From the NCBI GenBank assembly GCA_017629415.1, contig JAGBXG010000181.1, positions 1 to 11,646 on the forward strand: 11,646 bases of DNA, in the 5' to 3' direction. The position numbers and the translations under genes are program-made. The notes under the pieces are model-generated. The model made no database searches, had not been told where the DNA came from, and worked only from the letters and a program-made list of their open reading frames with translations. Numbering within the stretch: position 1 is the stretch's first letter; each line of letters starts with the position of its first letter. The DNA comes from Pseudomonadota bacterium (GTDB taxonomy: Bacteria > Myxococcota > Bradymonadia > UBA4248). Positions 1 through 7,523 of this stretch are shown in pieces.

Positions 1-384
1 ATGTGGATGATGCTCCAACAGGACAAACCCGATGACTATGTCATTGCCACCGGCATAACCACGAGCGTGCGCGATTTCGTCACATTGGCTTTCCATGAAG
101 CCGGCATCGACATCGAATGGCACGGCGAAGGTGTCGATGAATATGGCGTCAATACGGCAAACGGTGCCACAGTGGTCCGCGTCGATCCGCGCTATTTCCG
201 TCCCACAGAAGTCGATTTGCTCCTCGGGGATCCCACCAAAGCCAAACACAAACTCGGGTGGGAACCTCGCGTTTCCATTGCAGAACTCGTCAAAATGATG
301 ATCGCTTCGGATATGGAACTCGCAAAACGCGACAAATTGCTCCGAGATCACCATTTTGCCATGGGCAATCATGGCCATGAATAA
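1..384 (+). CDS. gmd: GDP-mannose 4,6-dehydratase, C-terminal part (5' end outside the window)
   Basis: Converts GDP-D-mannose to GDP-4-keto-6-deoxy-D-mannose, the first step toward GDP-fucose, GDP-rhamnose and related deoxysugars for surface glycans; a cytosolic NADP-dependent short-chain dehydrogenase/reductase. The visible 127 residues match the family's C-terminal third: [18 protein letters not shown] near the window edge, the substrate-binding stretch [21 protein letters not shown], and the closing KLGWEP motif. Full-length GMD is about 350-370 aa, so the ATG at position 1 is an internal methionine and the Rossmann NADP site and the catalytic Tyr-Lys lie upstream of the window. The MATE gene follows on the same strand after 48 bases, so the two could share a transcript. 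Identification is by sequence motifs and is very secure; the exact sugar end product cannot be told from this gene alone. Confidence 0.96.
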   Translation: MWMMLQQDKPDDYVIATGITTSVRDFVTLAFHEAGIDIEWHGEGVDEYGVNTANGATVVRVDPRYFRPTEVDLLLGDPTKAKHKLGWEPRVSIAELVKMMIASDMELAKRDKLLRDHHFAMGNHGHE

Positions 385-432
385 CGGAAACCATCCACTT
401 GATAAATCGTATCTGACCAGGCCTGCGGCGCC

Positions 433-1794
433 ATGAATGAAAAGAAAACTGGCGAGAATTTTTTAGAAGGTTCTATTTTAAAAACAATGCTTTCAACCGG
501 AATTGCGATGATTCCGGCCACGCTTGCAATGTCCCTTTTTCATATTGTGGACACCTATTTTGTTGGCAAGCTAGGGCTTGAAGCACTGGCGGCAATGGGG
601 TTCTGCTTCCCCATTGTCAACTTCATCAGCTGTATTTATCACAGCATTTCAACGGCAGTCATGACATTGCTGTCCCATGCCCTCGGACGCAAGGACGAAG
701 AAGACGCGGCTCGCGTGGTCTTGCACGGCATCATTTTTATGTTAATCATTGCCATCGTGCTGGGCTTTGCAGGAGCTTTGCTCTGCCGGCCGCTGTTTGG
801 CCTTTGGGTCGAAACCCCAGAAGTCCTCGACTATGTCGTTCAGTTCATGGTCATCTGGTTTTTGGGCAACTTTTCCATATCACTTTGTATGTGTGGGCAC
901 AAACTGGTGCTCTCCCTGGGCTACGCAAAAGCTGCGGCAAACTGGATGCTTTTAGGCCTTGTGCTCAATGCCATCCTGGAACCCATCTTTATCTTCGGCT
1001 TTGGAATCATTCCGCCGCTTGAAATGTACGGTGCAGCCATTGCTACAGTCATCGCACAAAGTGTTACGCCAATCGGATGCCTGTATATCATCAATAAACG
1101 GCTCAACCTTTGGTCTAAACGTACAAATATCGGGTTACATTGGCGTGAGAATGTCACGCGTATCACGAAATATTCCATCCCGGTGCTGCTTGGAATGATC
1201 ATTATGCCTGTCGCCGGATTTATCATGACTTCCATGGCACAGCATTTCGGCGATAATGTCGTCGCTGCCATGAGCTGTATTTCCAGAATCGAAACGCTGG
1301 CTTTTGTCGTTCCCATGTCTATCGGTATGGCTTTAGTACCTATGTTTGCGCAAAATTACGGCGCCAAACAATTCGAACGTATCGACAAAATCAGAAAAAT
1401 GGCTCAGTCCTTTGCACTTGTTTTCCTGCTGATTGTGGCTGTGCTTTATACCATTTTTGCGCAAAATCTGATTGGCATATTCACCGATGACCCCGAAGTG
1501 CTGAGCATAGGAGCTTTTGGATTGATTGTCATTTGCTGGGGCTATGCCGCACAAGAAGTGCATCGGTTCGGGACATTTCTTTACAATGGCTGCAACCGCC
1601 CCGGGCCGAGTGCCTTTTTTAACATCATTAAGATATTCGTTTTCATGGTGCCTTTATGCGCATTGTGCCTTGTCTTTGATGATGTCAATTGGATCTTTTA
1701 CGGACGATTGATTGGCGAAATACTGGCAGCCATCATGCTTGTTTATTTTTCACGACGGCTCGTCAAACGTCTGATTGCTGGAACTGAAAAATAG
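433..1794 (+). CDS. MATE-family multidrug/toxin exporter
   Basis: A 453-aa polytopic inner-membrane protein with about 12 hydrophobic helices and two homologous halves, the size and layout of the MATE (NorM/DinF-like) cation antiporters that expel drugs or metabolites using Na+ or H+ gradients. The N-terminal half carries the family pattern around residues 30-60 (P-A-T-L-A then VDTYFVGKLGLEALAA), and the second half repeats it near GMIIMPVAGFIMTSMAQHFGDNVVAA. The C-terminus is short and basic (RRLVKRLIAGTEK), as expected for a cytosolic tail. The ATG at 433 has only a weak upstream AGG (about 12 nt away), and I see no better start. It lies 48 bases after gmd on the same strand, but nothing ties its substrate to polysaccharide synthesis. 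Substrate unknown; the MATE assignment itself is confident. Confidence 0.92.
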   Translation: MNEKKTGENFLEGSILKTMLSTGIAMIPATLAMSLFHIVDTYFVGKLGLEALAAMGFCFPIVNFISCIYHSISTAVMTLLSHALGRKDEEDAARVVLHGIIFMLIIAIVLGFAGALLCRPLFGLWVETPEVLDYVVQFMVIWFLGNFSISLCMCGHKLVLSLGYAKAAANWMLLGLVLNAILEPIFIFGFGIIPPLEMYGAAIATVIAQSVTPIGCLYIINKRLNLWSKRTNIGLHWRENVTRITKYSIPVLLGMIIMPVAGFIMTSMAQHFGDNVVAAMSCISRIETLAFVVPMSIGMALVPMFAQNYGAKQFERIDKIRKMAQSFALVFLLIVAVLYTIFAQNLIGIFTDDPEVLSIGAFGLIVICWGYAAQEVHRFGTFLYNGCNRPGPSAFFNIIKIFVFMVPLCALCLVFDDVNWIFYGRLIGEILAAIMLVYFSRRLVKRLIAGTEK

Positions 1795-1808
1795 CTTAGT
1801 TTCTGTAT

Positions 1809-1850
1809 GATAAAACGTTGTTCAGCGTTGACATCTAGCGATAAAACGTT
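1809..1850. promoter_or_regulatory. Paired 11-bp direct repeat, possible operator upstream of the yfgM-like/bamB-like operon
   Basis: The 11-mer GATAAAACGTT occurs twice without mismatch at 1809-1819 and 1840-1850. The start-to-start spacing is 31 bp, close to three helical turns, so two bound proteins would face the same side. The second copy extends into the palindrome AAAACGTTTT (1843-1852). Both sit just upstream of a plausible -10 box (TATTAT, 1865-1870), and the second would overlap the -35 region. The repeats are seen directly; that they bind a regulator is inference. Confidence 0.4.
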
Positions 1851-1864
1851 TTACAAGCGCCCGC

Positions 1865-1916
1865 TATTATAGGCGCAATTTGCGCCATTTTATTCATGGT
1901 TACGGAGTATAAACAA
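1865..1916 (+). promoter_or_regulatory. Putative -10 box, leader hairpin and ribosome-binding site of the yfgM-like gene
   Basis: TATTAT at 1865-1870 is a good -10 hexamer, though no consensus -35 lies at the correct distance; a TTGACA at 1828-1833 is too far upstream unless it serves another start. A short hairpin follows (GGCGCA at 1872-1877, loop ATT, TGCGCC at 1881-1886) and then ATTTTATT. It could be a weak terminator for the MATE gene or a structured 5' end of the next mRNA. GGAG near 1903 is the likely Shine-Dalgarno, about 10 nt before the ATG. Confidence 0.4.
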
Positions 1917-1917
1917 C

Positions 1918-2871
1918 ATGGCGATTAAAATTCGCAAAAGAGTAGAAGCCGAAGCCCCGGCAGAAGAAAAAATTGAAGCGCTTGAACCTGAAGTATTGCC
2001 CCCGTTAGGCAAAGAAGGCGAAGACTCTCAAGCTGAAAATAATGATAATGCGAATGTCAAGCTTCCGGGTATGGAAGATAAATTCCTTCAAACCTCCAAT
2101 AATGTGTTGGAAAAATTGATGGAACAGCGCCGTGCAGTAACGGCTTGCATCGTCACTGCGCTTATTCTGGCTTTTGCTTGGATTGGCATCAATTACTTTA
2201 TTGAACAATCTGCCATCAACAAAAGTGCTTTCATGAATCAGGCTTTCGTCACTTATACAGCTTTAACCACTGCACAAACCGAAGAAATTGAAGCTGCTCG
2301 TCTTGAATATATGAAAAGCCAGGGCATTGCTGCTGATGCACCCGATATTTTGCGATTCTCATATTCTGTCCCCAGTGAAAAACAGCGTCATGCAGCTATT
2401 TCCAAATATCTCAAATCTGAAGTTACTGCAGTCGCTCAGGAAAACATTGGCAAAACTGCTCAGCTCATGTTGGCAGGCTCTGATGCCAAGCTTTTGGACA
2501 ATGCCAATGCCGAAACCGCATACAATGCCGCTGCTACCAGCGAAATCCAAGACGTTCGTCTGTTCGCAGAACTTGGTCAGATCGAACTGTTTATCGGTGC
2601 AAAAAAATATGATCAAGCATTGACCAAACTCGATGAACTGATGGTGAATAATCCCTCATTCAGTTCCTATGCCACCCTTGAAAAAGGCCGCATCTACGAA
2701 ATCCAAGGTGCCACCGACAATGCCATCAAAGCCTATGATCAGGTCATCAATACATTCGGACAACCGGCAGATCAGGATATTGCACGTGCGCGCCTGCGTT
2801 ATTTAACCGCCGATTGGGCATCCCATGACAAAAAAGTTGCTCCCATTCCCTCTGCTCAAGCTGCACTCTGA
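1918..2871 (+). CDS. YfgM-like membrane-anchored TPR protein
   Basis: A 317-aa protein with three parts. Residues 1-70 are hydrophilic and acidic (AEAPAEEKIEALEPEVLPP), residues about 72-95 form one transmembrane helix (AVTACIVTALILAFAWIGINYF), and the rest is an Ala-rich helical domain. The latter ends in TPR-like repeats, for example from about 215 to 285 (KYDQALTKLDELMVNNPS, then GATDNAIKAYDQVINTFG). This N-in, single-helix, C-terminal TPR arrangement is that of YfgM, which works with the SecYEG/PpiD periplasmic chaperone network. In gammaproteobacteria yfgM is directly upstream of bamB, and here too the next gene is BamB-like, with its ATG overlapping this stop (TGATG), which implies translational coupling. 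The cytosolic extension of about 70 aa is longer than in E. coli YfgM. Function is inferred from topology and context, since sequence similarity is only partial. Confidence 0.7.
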   Translation: MAIKIRKRVEAEAPAEEKIEALEPEVLPPLGKEGEDSQAENNDNANVKLPGMEDKFLQTSNNVLEKLMEQRRAVTACIVTALILAFAWIGINYFIEQSAINKSAFMNQAFVTYTALTTAQTEEIEAARLEYMKSQGIAADAPDILRFSYSVPSEKQRHAAISKYLKSEVTAVAQENIGKTAQLMLAGSDAKLLDNANAETAYNAAATSEIQDVRLFAELGQIELFIGAKKYDQALTKLDELMVNNPSFSSYATLEKGRIYEIQGATDNAIKAYDQVINTFGQPADQDIARARLRYLTADWASHDKKVAPIPSAQAAL

Positions 2872-4013
2872 TGAATAAACTGACCGCTATTATTTTGTTT
2901 GCCGCCGCATGTCTGACTGGATGTGCCGGAGCCTCCAATTTCTCCGCACAAAAAGCAAGTGCCCCCAAATCCGCACAATACATGCTCGAATTGGATTGGG
3001 ATTATCCGCTGACACCCGGCAAACAAAATTATCTCGGTGCCAATCCGCTTGAACTCGGGGCTGTCACCAGTGTCAATGGCTACACTTATGTGGCTTCCTC
3101 TTTGGGCAAAGTCTTGGCCATTGATGATGCCACCGCCAAACCACGTTGGACACGTTCATTCGATATGCCGGTCACAGCCGGGCCTGTCATCACCTCCAAA
3201 GGCGTGTTTATTGCACTAGGCGACGGGGCTGTCATCAAGCTCAATCCCAAAACCGGTGAAATTATCTGGCGTTATGAAGCCGGCGTCGCCGTCGAAAAAT
3301 CCATTGCCGTCAAAGATAATCTCGTGGCATGCGTCAATGCCAACAACCGCGTTTTTCTCATTGATGAGGAAACTGGTTCACTTAAATGGCGAAAAGAACG
3401 ACCTAAATCTCAGGAATTTTCCATGTATGGTCAGTCTGCACCACTTATCGATAATGGCATCGTTTACACAGGATTCTCTGACGGTTTTCTCGTCGCCTAT
3501 GCTGCCGCCAATGGCACTGCAATCTGGTCTCGCGAACTCGCACCTAATGCCAGATTCAAAGATCTCGATGTTCACCCTGTACGCGTAGATGATAAACTTT
3601 ACGTCGCAACGTCTTCAGGTGGTCTCTATGCCCTGAATATCGAAACCGGTCAAACCATCTGGCAACGCGATATCTACGGCATCAGCTCTATCCGCGCCTT
3701 CCAAGACAGCCTCTATATTTCATCTCAATCCGGCATTTTCCGCATCAAACGCGATACCGGAGACACCATCTGGCAAAATGTCATTCAAAAAGAAGCTCTG
3801 ATCTCTGAAATTGCTTTAGGCAAAAATTATATCTATGCTTCTGTTCAAAAATATGGATTGGTCATCTTAGACCGAGCCGGAGGCGCTCTCCTTCATGTCA
3901 TCGACATGGGGTCAGATTTCACCGCAGCTCCTGAGCTCCAACCTGGTGCACTCACTGCGTTTTCAAACCGCTCAACCATTTATAGATTTATCGTGGATGA
4001 TATCCCGCTTTAA
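2871..4013 (+). CDS. bamB: BamB-like outer-membrane assembly lipoprotein (PQQ-type beta-propeller)
   Basis: A 380-aa lipoprotein. The signal peptide (residues 1-17) ends in the lipobox LTGC with Cys18 as the lipidation site; Ala19 does not signal inner-membrane retention by the E. coli rule. The remainder is a series of WD-like/PQQ-type blades with repeated motifs such as GKVLAIDDATAKPRWTR, GAVIKLNPKTGEIIWRYE, NRVFLIDEETGSLKWRKE, GFLVAYAAANGTAIWSRE and GGLYALNIETGQTIWQRD, the hallmark of the BamB eight-bladed propeller. BamB is the accessory lipoprotein of the BAM complex that folds beta-barrel proteins into the outer membrane, partnering BamA. The size is close to E. coli BamB (about 390 aa). 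It overlaps the YfgM-like gene by one base and is followed by a strong terminator, so der, which follows bamB in enterics, is not in this operon. A PQQ-like propeller of another role is possible, but the YfgM pairing favours BamB. Confidence 0.82.
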   Translation: MNKLTAIILFAAACLTGCAGASNFSAQKASAPKSAQYMLELDWDYPLTPGKQNYLGANPLELGAVTSVNGYTYVASSLGKVLAIDDATAKPRWTRSFDMPVTAGPVITSKGVFIALGDGAVIKLNPKTGEIIWRYEAGVAVEKSIAVKDNLVACVNANNRVFLIDEETGSLKWRKERPKSQEFSMYGQSAPLIDNGIVYTGFSDGFLVAYAAANGTAIWSRELAPNARFKDLDVHPVRVDDKLYVATSSGGLYALNIETGQTIWQRDIYGISSIRAFQDSLYISSQSGIFRIKRDTGDTIWQNVIQKEALISEIALGKNYIYASVQKYGLVILDRAGGALLHVIDMGSDFTAAPELQPGALTAFSNRSTIYRFIVDDIPL

Positions 4014-4020
4014 CCGCTTT

Positions 4021-4050
4021 AAAGACGCTCTCAGTTGAGCGTCTTTTTTT
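4021..4050 (+). terminator. Intrinsic terminator of the yfgM-like/bamB-like operon
   Basis: A perfect 10-bp stem, AAAGACGCTC (4021-4030) with GAGCGTCTTT (4037-4046), has a 6-nt loop and runs into a T tract ending at 4050. It begins 7 bases after the bamB-like stop codon. The stem is also flanked by A residues on the other strand but converges with no minus-strand gene. Confidence 0.93.
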
Positions 4051-4183
4051 ATAACAAGATACAAATTGAAGCATAAGTATTCCTTAAATGATGTAAGATT
4101 CATGTTTGCATCACGTTGATATCTAATGATGATATTCTATGAGAATCGGCTTCATTCTTTCATATCCAAACAGGTAAAAAATT

Positions 4184-6208
4184 ATGATGAAAAAGCTATT
4201 TGCAGTGCTGATGTTCATTTCCGTAGCTTTGATGGGATGTCAAAATAAGCAAAATGCTCAACCCTATATCCCTGCACCTCCATTAGAAGTGACTACCCAG
4301 TCTGTCACTGGTCCCATTAATTTACCATCTGGCGCAGAAGTCAGTGTTTTCAGTGGCTGGAAAATATTCAAATACGAAGATCATGTGGAATTTTTATCAC
4401 CTGAAAATGATATGAGAGTAGGTTATTACGAGTTATCTGCAGAAAAATATTTTTCTGTAAATAATGCCATTGATGCCGCAATATATCGTTATCTCCCAAA
4501 TGCCAATTTTTTATTATTAGAAGGGAAAATGCAAAAACATAAGAATGTAAAAGGATATAAAATCGTAGGACAAAAAGAATATTTTAATTTTCAAAACATG
4601 AATTTAATCATTAATGCCGTACAAAAACATGAAGATACTTGGTATGCCTTTGTTTTAGGTGGCAGCATTAATGCCTTCGAAACTCGCGCGAATGAAGCTC
4701 AAAACATATATGATTCATTCAAACGTGCCGATGAAGTCGCTAAACTCAAAGCAGATGCCGAACATATTGCATCGCTTAAACCTAGACCATTCGACGAAAA
4801 AACTGCAAATGCCATTGATACAATCGTACAAAACTATCTCGATAATCTCGGAACTCCAGGTGCAGCAATTGTCATCGTGCAAGATGGCAAAGTTGTACAT
4901 TCCAAAGGTTACGGAAAACGTATCTATGGACAAGACTTGCCCGTAACAGAAAAAACACTTTTTCCTATCGGTTCTGTTAGCAAAATGTTTACCAGCTATC
5001 TAGCTGCAGAAGCTGTACATCAGGGAAAAATTAACTGGGATACGCCTATATACACTTTGCTGCCTGAATTTGTCACTGGTTCGAAAGAATATACTCAGCA
5101 AATCACTATTCAACATGCATTAAGTATGACTTCTGGATTACCAAGACGTGATTTCACATGGGGATTTAGAAATGATGATGCCGCCGGTGTCATCAAAGAA
5201 ATGGCACATATTCAATCTGTTACACAACCAGGATTAAGATTTATATACTGTAATCATGGCGTTGCCAGCGCTGGATATGCCATAGCACGAACTTTTGTAC
5301 CAGAAGGTTCACTCGATGAAGCTTGGAAAAAAGCCATGCAAACTATCGTTCTGGATCCCCTTGGCATGACATCTTCGACATATGATTTTGCCAAAGTACA
5401 AACCATGGAATATGCAGCGCCTACAGCACAAGATATTCAATTTCAACACATTTCTACCCCCATGTCAGTACATGAACATCTTCAAGGTTATGCGCCAGCC
5501 GGTGCGCTTTGGTCTAATGCCGAAGACCTTGGAAAATTCATGATCGCTGAACTTGCTAATCAAGATCCTGTACACGCCAAACGTTGGGAACCTGCAATCA
5601 CCATTTCAGGTACAATGCAATATGGCTTCGGATTCTTTTTAGATCAACAAAACGGTATAAAAACTCGTTATCACGGCGGAGCTATCAATGGAGCAAAAGC
5701 ACAAATAGCATTCTATCCTGATCAAAATTTTGCCATTGCCGTTATGGAAAACGATGGTTTGGGGGGAGTAAATAAAATTTTTGAAACGATTGCATCCGAT
5801 ATTATCTTTGAAGAACCCGAAAATTGGTCTATCGATAAAAACTACGATAAAAAATTACCTCAAGCTCGCGAAATACTAAAGAAAGAAGCTAATTTAAACA
5901 CAAAAGATCTACAATTGACACCCGATGCAGCCTGGTTAAATTCCCTTGTAGGAAAATATCATGGCAAAGAACTTGGCGATATCGAAATTTCTATCGTGAA
6001 TGGCAAAGGTGTCATGAAAACACCTTACTGGGAATCCGAATTCGGCCGTAAAAACAAATATGGAAAAGATATGCTCGTCATGCTGCAATTTCCACATCCT
6101 GGTTTAATTGCTTTTGAAGTCAAAACTAGATTTGGTAAAGTAACTAAACTTGTTCTGACTGAAGATCAGAAAATCGCTAAATATACATATGTCTTAAATA
6201 AAATATAA
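4184..6208 (+). CDS. Lipoprotein with beta-lactamase/serine-hydrolase (class C-like) domain
   Basis: A 674-aa envelope lipoprotein. The signal peptide has lipobox LMGC, with Cys19 lipidated and Gln20 following. Residues about 43-190 form an N-terminal domain I do not recognise by name, possibly a small alpha/beta PsbP/DcrB-like fold. Residues about 205-545 are the serine beta-lactamase/penicillin-binding-protein fold: S264-V-S-K267 (SxxK with nucleophile Ser and general-base Lys), Y355-C-N357 (YxN) and H497-G-G499 in place of the KTG triad. HxG is typical of the esterase and D-aminopeptidase branch rather than of true AmpC enzymes. Residues about 585-674 look like the beta-rich C-terminal domain often fused to such enzymes. 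All catalytic residues are present, so it is probably active on an ester, peptide or peptidoglycan-related substrate; antibiotic resistance should not be assumed. The start has AGG 9 nt upstream. The gene is A+T-richer than both neighbours, which could reflect acquisition. It ends 10 bases from the convergent acyltransferase. Confidence 0.88.
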   Translation: MMKKLFAVLMFISVALMGCQNKQNAQPYIPAPPLEVTTQSVTGPINLPSGAEVSVFSGWKIFKYEDHVEFLSPENDMRVGYYELSAEKYFSVNNAIDAAIYRYLPNANFLLLEGKMQKHKNVKGYKIVGQKEYFNFQNMNLIINAVQKHEDTWYAFVLGGSINAFETRANEAQNIYDSFKRADEVAKLKADAEHIASLKPRPFDEKTANAIDTIVQNYLDNLGTPGAAIVIVQDGKVVHSKGYGKRIYGQDLPVTEKTLFPIGSVSKMFTSYLAAEAVHQGKINWDTPIYTLLPEFVTGSKEYTQQITIQHALSMTSGLPRRDFTWGFRNDDAAGVIKEMAHIQSVTQPGLRFIYCNHGVASAGYAIARTFVPEGSLDEAWKKAMQTIVLDPLGMTSSTYDFAKVQTMEYAAPTAQDIQFQHISTPMSVHEHLQGYAPAGALWSNAEDLGKFMIAELANQDPVHAKRWEPAITISGTMQYGFGFFLDQQNGIKTRYHGGAINGAKAQIAFYPDQNFAIAVMENDGLGGVNKIFETIASDIIFEEPENWSIDKNYDKKLPQAREILKKEANLNTKDLQLTPDAAWLNSLVGKYHGKELGDIEISIVNGKGVMKTPYWESEFGRKNKYGKDMLVMLQFPHPGLIAFEVKTRFGKVTKLVLTEDQKIAKYTYVLNKI

Positions 6209-6218
6209 GACATATCCC

Positions 6219-7169
6219 CTAAAACACTCCCATGAGAAATTTGGCAAAACGCGGAAAATGCTTTTTTATCACCAGCCATAGAATCGTCAATAACGGCAAA
6301 ACAATCAGCGGTACAAGGGCGGCTCCCCAGGGATGAAACTCAAACGGATAGGCACAAAGAATATAAAACAGGCCATGTGAAACAAAGATAAACATCATGG
6401 CCGGAGCCGTGCGAGCTATCCAGAAACCGGCTTGGGGAAATTTTTGACAAAATAATGCAGAAACGGTCAGCATCATGATGCAAATGGCAAAGTTGGACAT
6501 CGGCAATGAAGTAGGCGTGTAAGACAAACTGTGATGCGCCAAAACGCGCTCCCAAATATAAGGCTGTGCCCAAATGGCCAGTGCAGTTCCGATGATGGCC
6601 AGCCTGTGCTTGAGAATGAGTTCATGCAGCTTTTGCAAGGAAAACTCTCGCAAGCAAACCCCAAGCACCATGACGCGCATCCAGTCAAAACGTAAAGTCT
6701 CATGCTGATTGGGCTCGGCAACATATGAAAAAGCCAGCATTGCAATCCAAACAAGCCATTTGTATTTAGGCAGCACTTTGATGGCTGAAAGTCCGGCAAT
6801 CAGCAGCGTAAATAAAGCTAAATTGCGCAAAAACCAAAGCGGTGTGTTCCAAGCTGCGCCCCCGATGCCCAAAATATCCGGCCATGTCGGAACGACGTTC
6901 ATACGCCAGACAAGGAAATAATAAATCAACGTCGTGATAGCCGTCCAAATGACCCAAGCTAGCGTAAAACTGAGACCGCGTTTGGCAATTTTTTTCGTAT
7001 CTTGCGGCAAAAAGTAACCCGCAAGCAGAAAAAAAAGGCAAAGTCCGCCGCCAACCCATTCGCCGAGGCCGTCGGGCGCATAGCCGACATGCAGCCACAT
7101 GATGATAAACATGGCAAAACAACGTGCCACATCTATCCAAGATTGTCTGACTGAACCACTTGAGGACAT
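6219..7169 (-). CDS. Acyltransferase-3 family membrane protein
   Basis: A polytopic inner-membrane protein of 316 aa, about ten hydrophobic helices, in the Acyl_transf_3 family (OafA/NodX/WecH-type), which moves acetyl or other acyl groups onto sugars of surface polysaccharides or other exported molecules. It opens with the family signature RQSWIDVARCFAMFIIMWLH, where Arg8, Asp13, Arg16 and His27 correspond to conserved family positions, and later has PLWFLRNLALF, another typical motif. I place the start at the ATG at 7169: AGG lies 7 nt upstream, and the protein then begins just before the family signature. An in-frame ATG at 7217 would add 16 residues but has no ribosome-binding site and reads through a palindromic repeat. 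The acceptor is unknown; the nearby dehydratase gene is suggestive of polysaccharide work but lies 6 kb away. Its 3' end is 10 bases from the convergent hydrolase gene, leaving no room for separate terminators. Confidence 0.87.
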   Translation of the reverse strand: MSSSGSVRQSWIDVARCFAMFIIMWLHVGYAPDGLGEWVGGGLCLFFLLAGYFLPQDTKKIAKRGLSFTLAWVIWTAITTLIYYFLVWRMNVVPTWPDILGIGGAAWNTPLWFLRNLALFTLLIAGLSAIKVLPKYKWLVWIAMLAFSYVAEPNQHETLRFDWMRVMVLGVCLREFSLQKLHELILKHRLAIIGTALAIWAQPYIWERVLAHHSLSYTPTSLPMSNFAICIMMLTVSALFCQKFPQAGFWIARTAPAMMFIFVSHGLFYILCAYPFEFHPWGAALVPLIVLPLLTILWLVIKKHFPRFAKFLMGVF

Positions 7170-7179
7170 ATCAAAACCT

Positions 7180-7254
7180 AAAAAAACGCCGTGCGTATGG
7201 AGGCCGCAGGCCGACATAGCCCGGCGGACGCGGATGTATGGCCGTTAGGCCATA
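7180..7254. repeat. Palindromic REP-like segment with A/T tract
   Basis: This G+C-rich stretch contains two dyads, each opening with TATG and closing with CATA. The first (7196-7218) has GGCC arms around a GCA centre. The second is a perfect 7-bp stem, TATGGCC (7237-7243) and GGCCATA (7248-7254), with loop GTTA. Between them is a C/G-rich core, and at 7180-7186 an A7 run (T7 on the minus strand). The arrangement resembles bacterial REP/BIME extragenic palindromes; read on the minus strand it could also act as a terminator or attenuator ahead of the acyltransferase. Copy number in the genome cannot be seen here. Confidence 0.45.
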
Positions 7255-7322
7255 ATCGCGTCAAATAAAAAGTATACAAATTCGTTTTTCATCAAAAACA
7301 TAAAAAAACATCAAAGAATTCA

Positions 7323-7351
7323 TTGACAATGTAAAGCTTGAGGCATAAAAG
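7323..7351 (+). promoter_or_regulatory. Promoter of tRNA-Leu
   Basis: A consensus -35 TTGACA (7323-7328) is followed, 15-17 nt later, by a -10-like CATAAAAG (7344-7351), and an A+T-rich stretch (7261-7322) upstream could act as an UP element. The predicted transcript would start near 7357, about 30 nt before the mature tRNA, a normal 5' leader for RNase P processing. Confidence 0.65.
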
Positions 7352-7388
7352 GCGCTCTTGCATGAAGGTTCCAATGGGAGCTTCGGCA

Positions 7389-7472
7389 GCCGGGGTGGCG
7401 AAATGGTAGACGCAGGAGACTTAAAATCTTCTATCCCCTGTGGATGTGCGGGTTCGAGTCCCGCCTCCGGCA
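7389..7472 (+). tRNA. tRNA-Leu (anticodon UAA)
   Basis: An 84-nt class II tRNA. The acceptor stem is GCCGGGG (7389-7395) with CTCCGGC (one G-U pair), and the discriminator A at 7472 is as required for leucine. The D arm contains GGTAGAC. The anticodon stem GGAGA/TCTTC encloses loop CTTAAAA with anticodon TAA at 7422-7424. The long variable arm has a short stem (ATCC/GGAT) and the T arm is GCGGG-TTCGAGT-CCCGC. It reads UUA (and UUG by wobble) codons. No CCA is encoded, so the 3' end depends on CCA-adding enzyme. It stands alone between its own promoter and terminator. Confidence 0.96.
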
Positions 7473-7485
7473 TTAAACATGACTT

Positions 7486-7510
7486 AAGCCGCTTAAAAGC
7501 GGCTTTTTTT
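7486..7510 (+). terminator. Intrinsic terminator after tRNA-Leu
   Basis: The stem AAGCCGC (7486-7492) with GCGGCTT (7499-7505), loop TTAAAA, is followed directly by a T tract to 7510. It lies 13 nt after the tRNA and only 13 nt before the helicase ATG, so helicase mRNA must either read through it or start from a promoter inside or beside the tRNA unit. Confidence 0.9.
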
Positions 7511-7523
7511 GTATCTGGTGGCT

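Noticed and set aside
921..1316. 131-aa minus-strand frame inside the MATE gene
   Set aside because: It is opposite a well-conserved membrane transporter, with no recognisable domain or start signal.
7170..7217. Longer acyltransferase starting at ATG 7217
   Set aside because: No Shine-Dalgarno, and the added 16 residues come from palindromic repeat DNA ahead of the family signature.
7509..7523. TTG start for the helicase
   Set aside because: It lies in the T tract of the tRNA terminator and adds five residues absent from the family; ATG 7524 is preferred.
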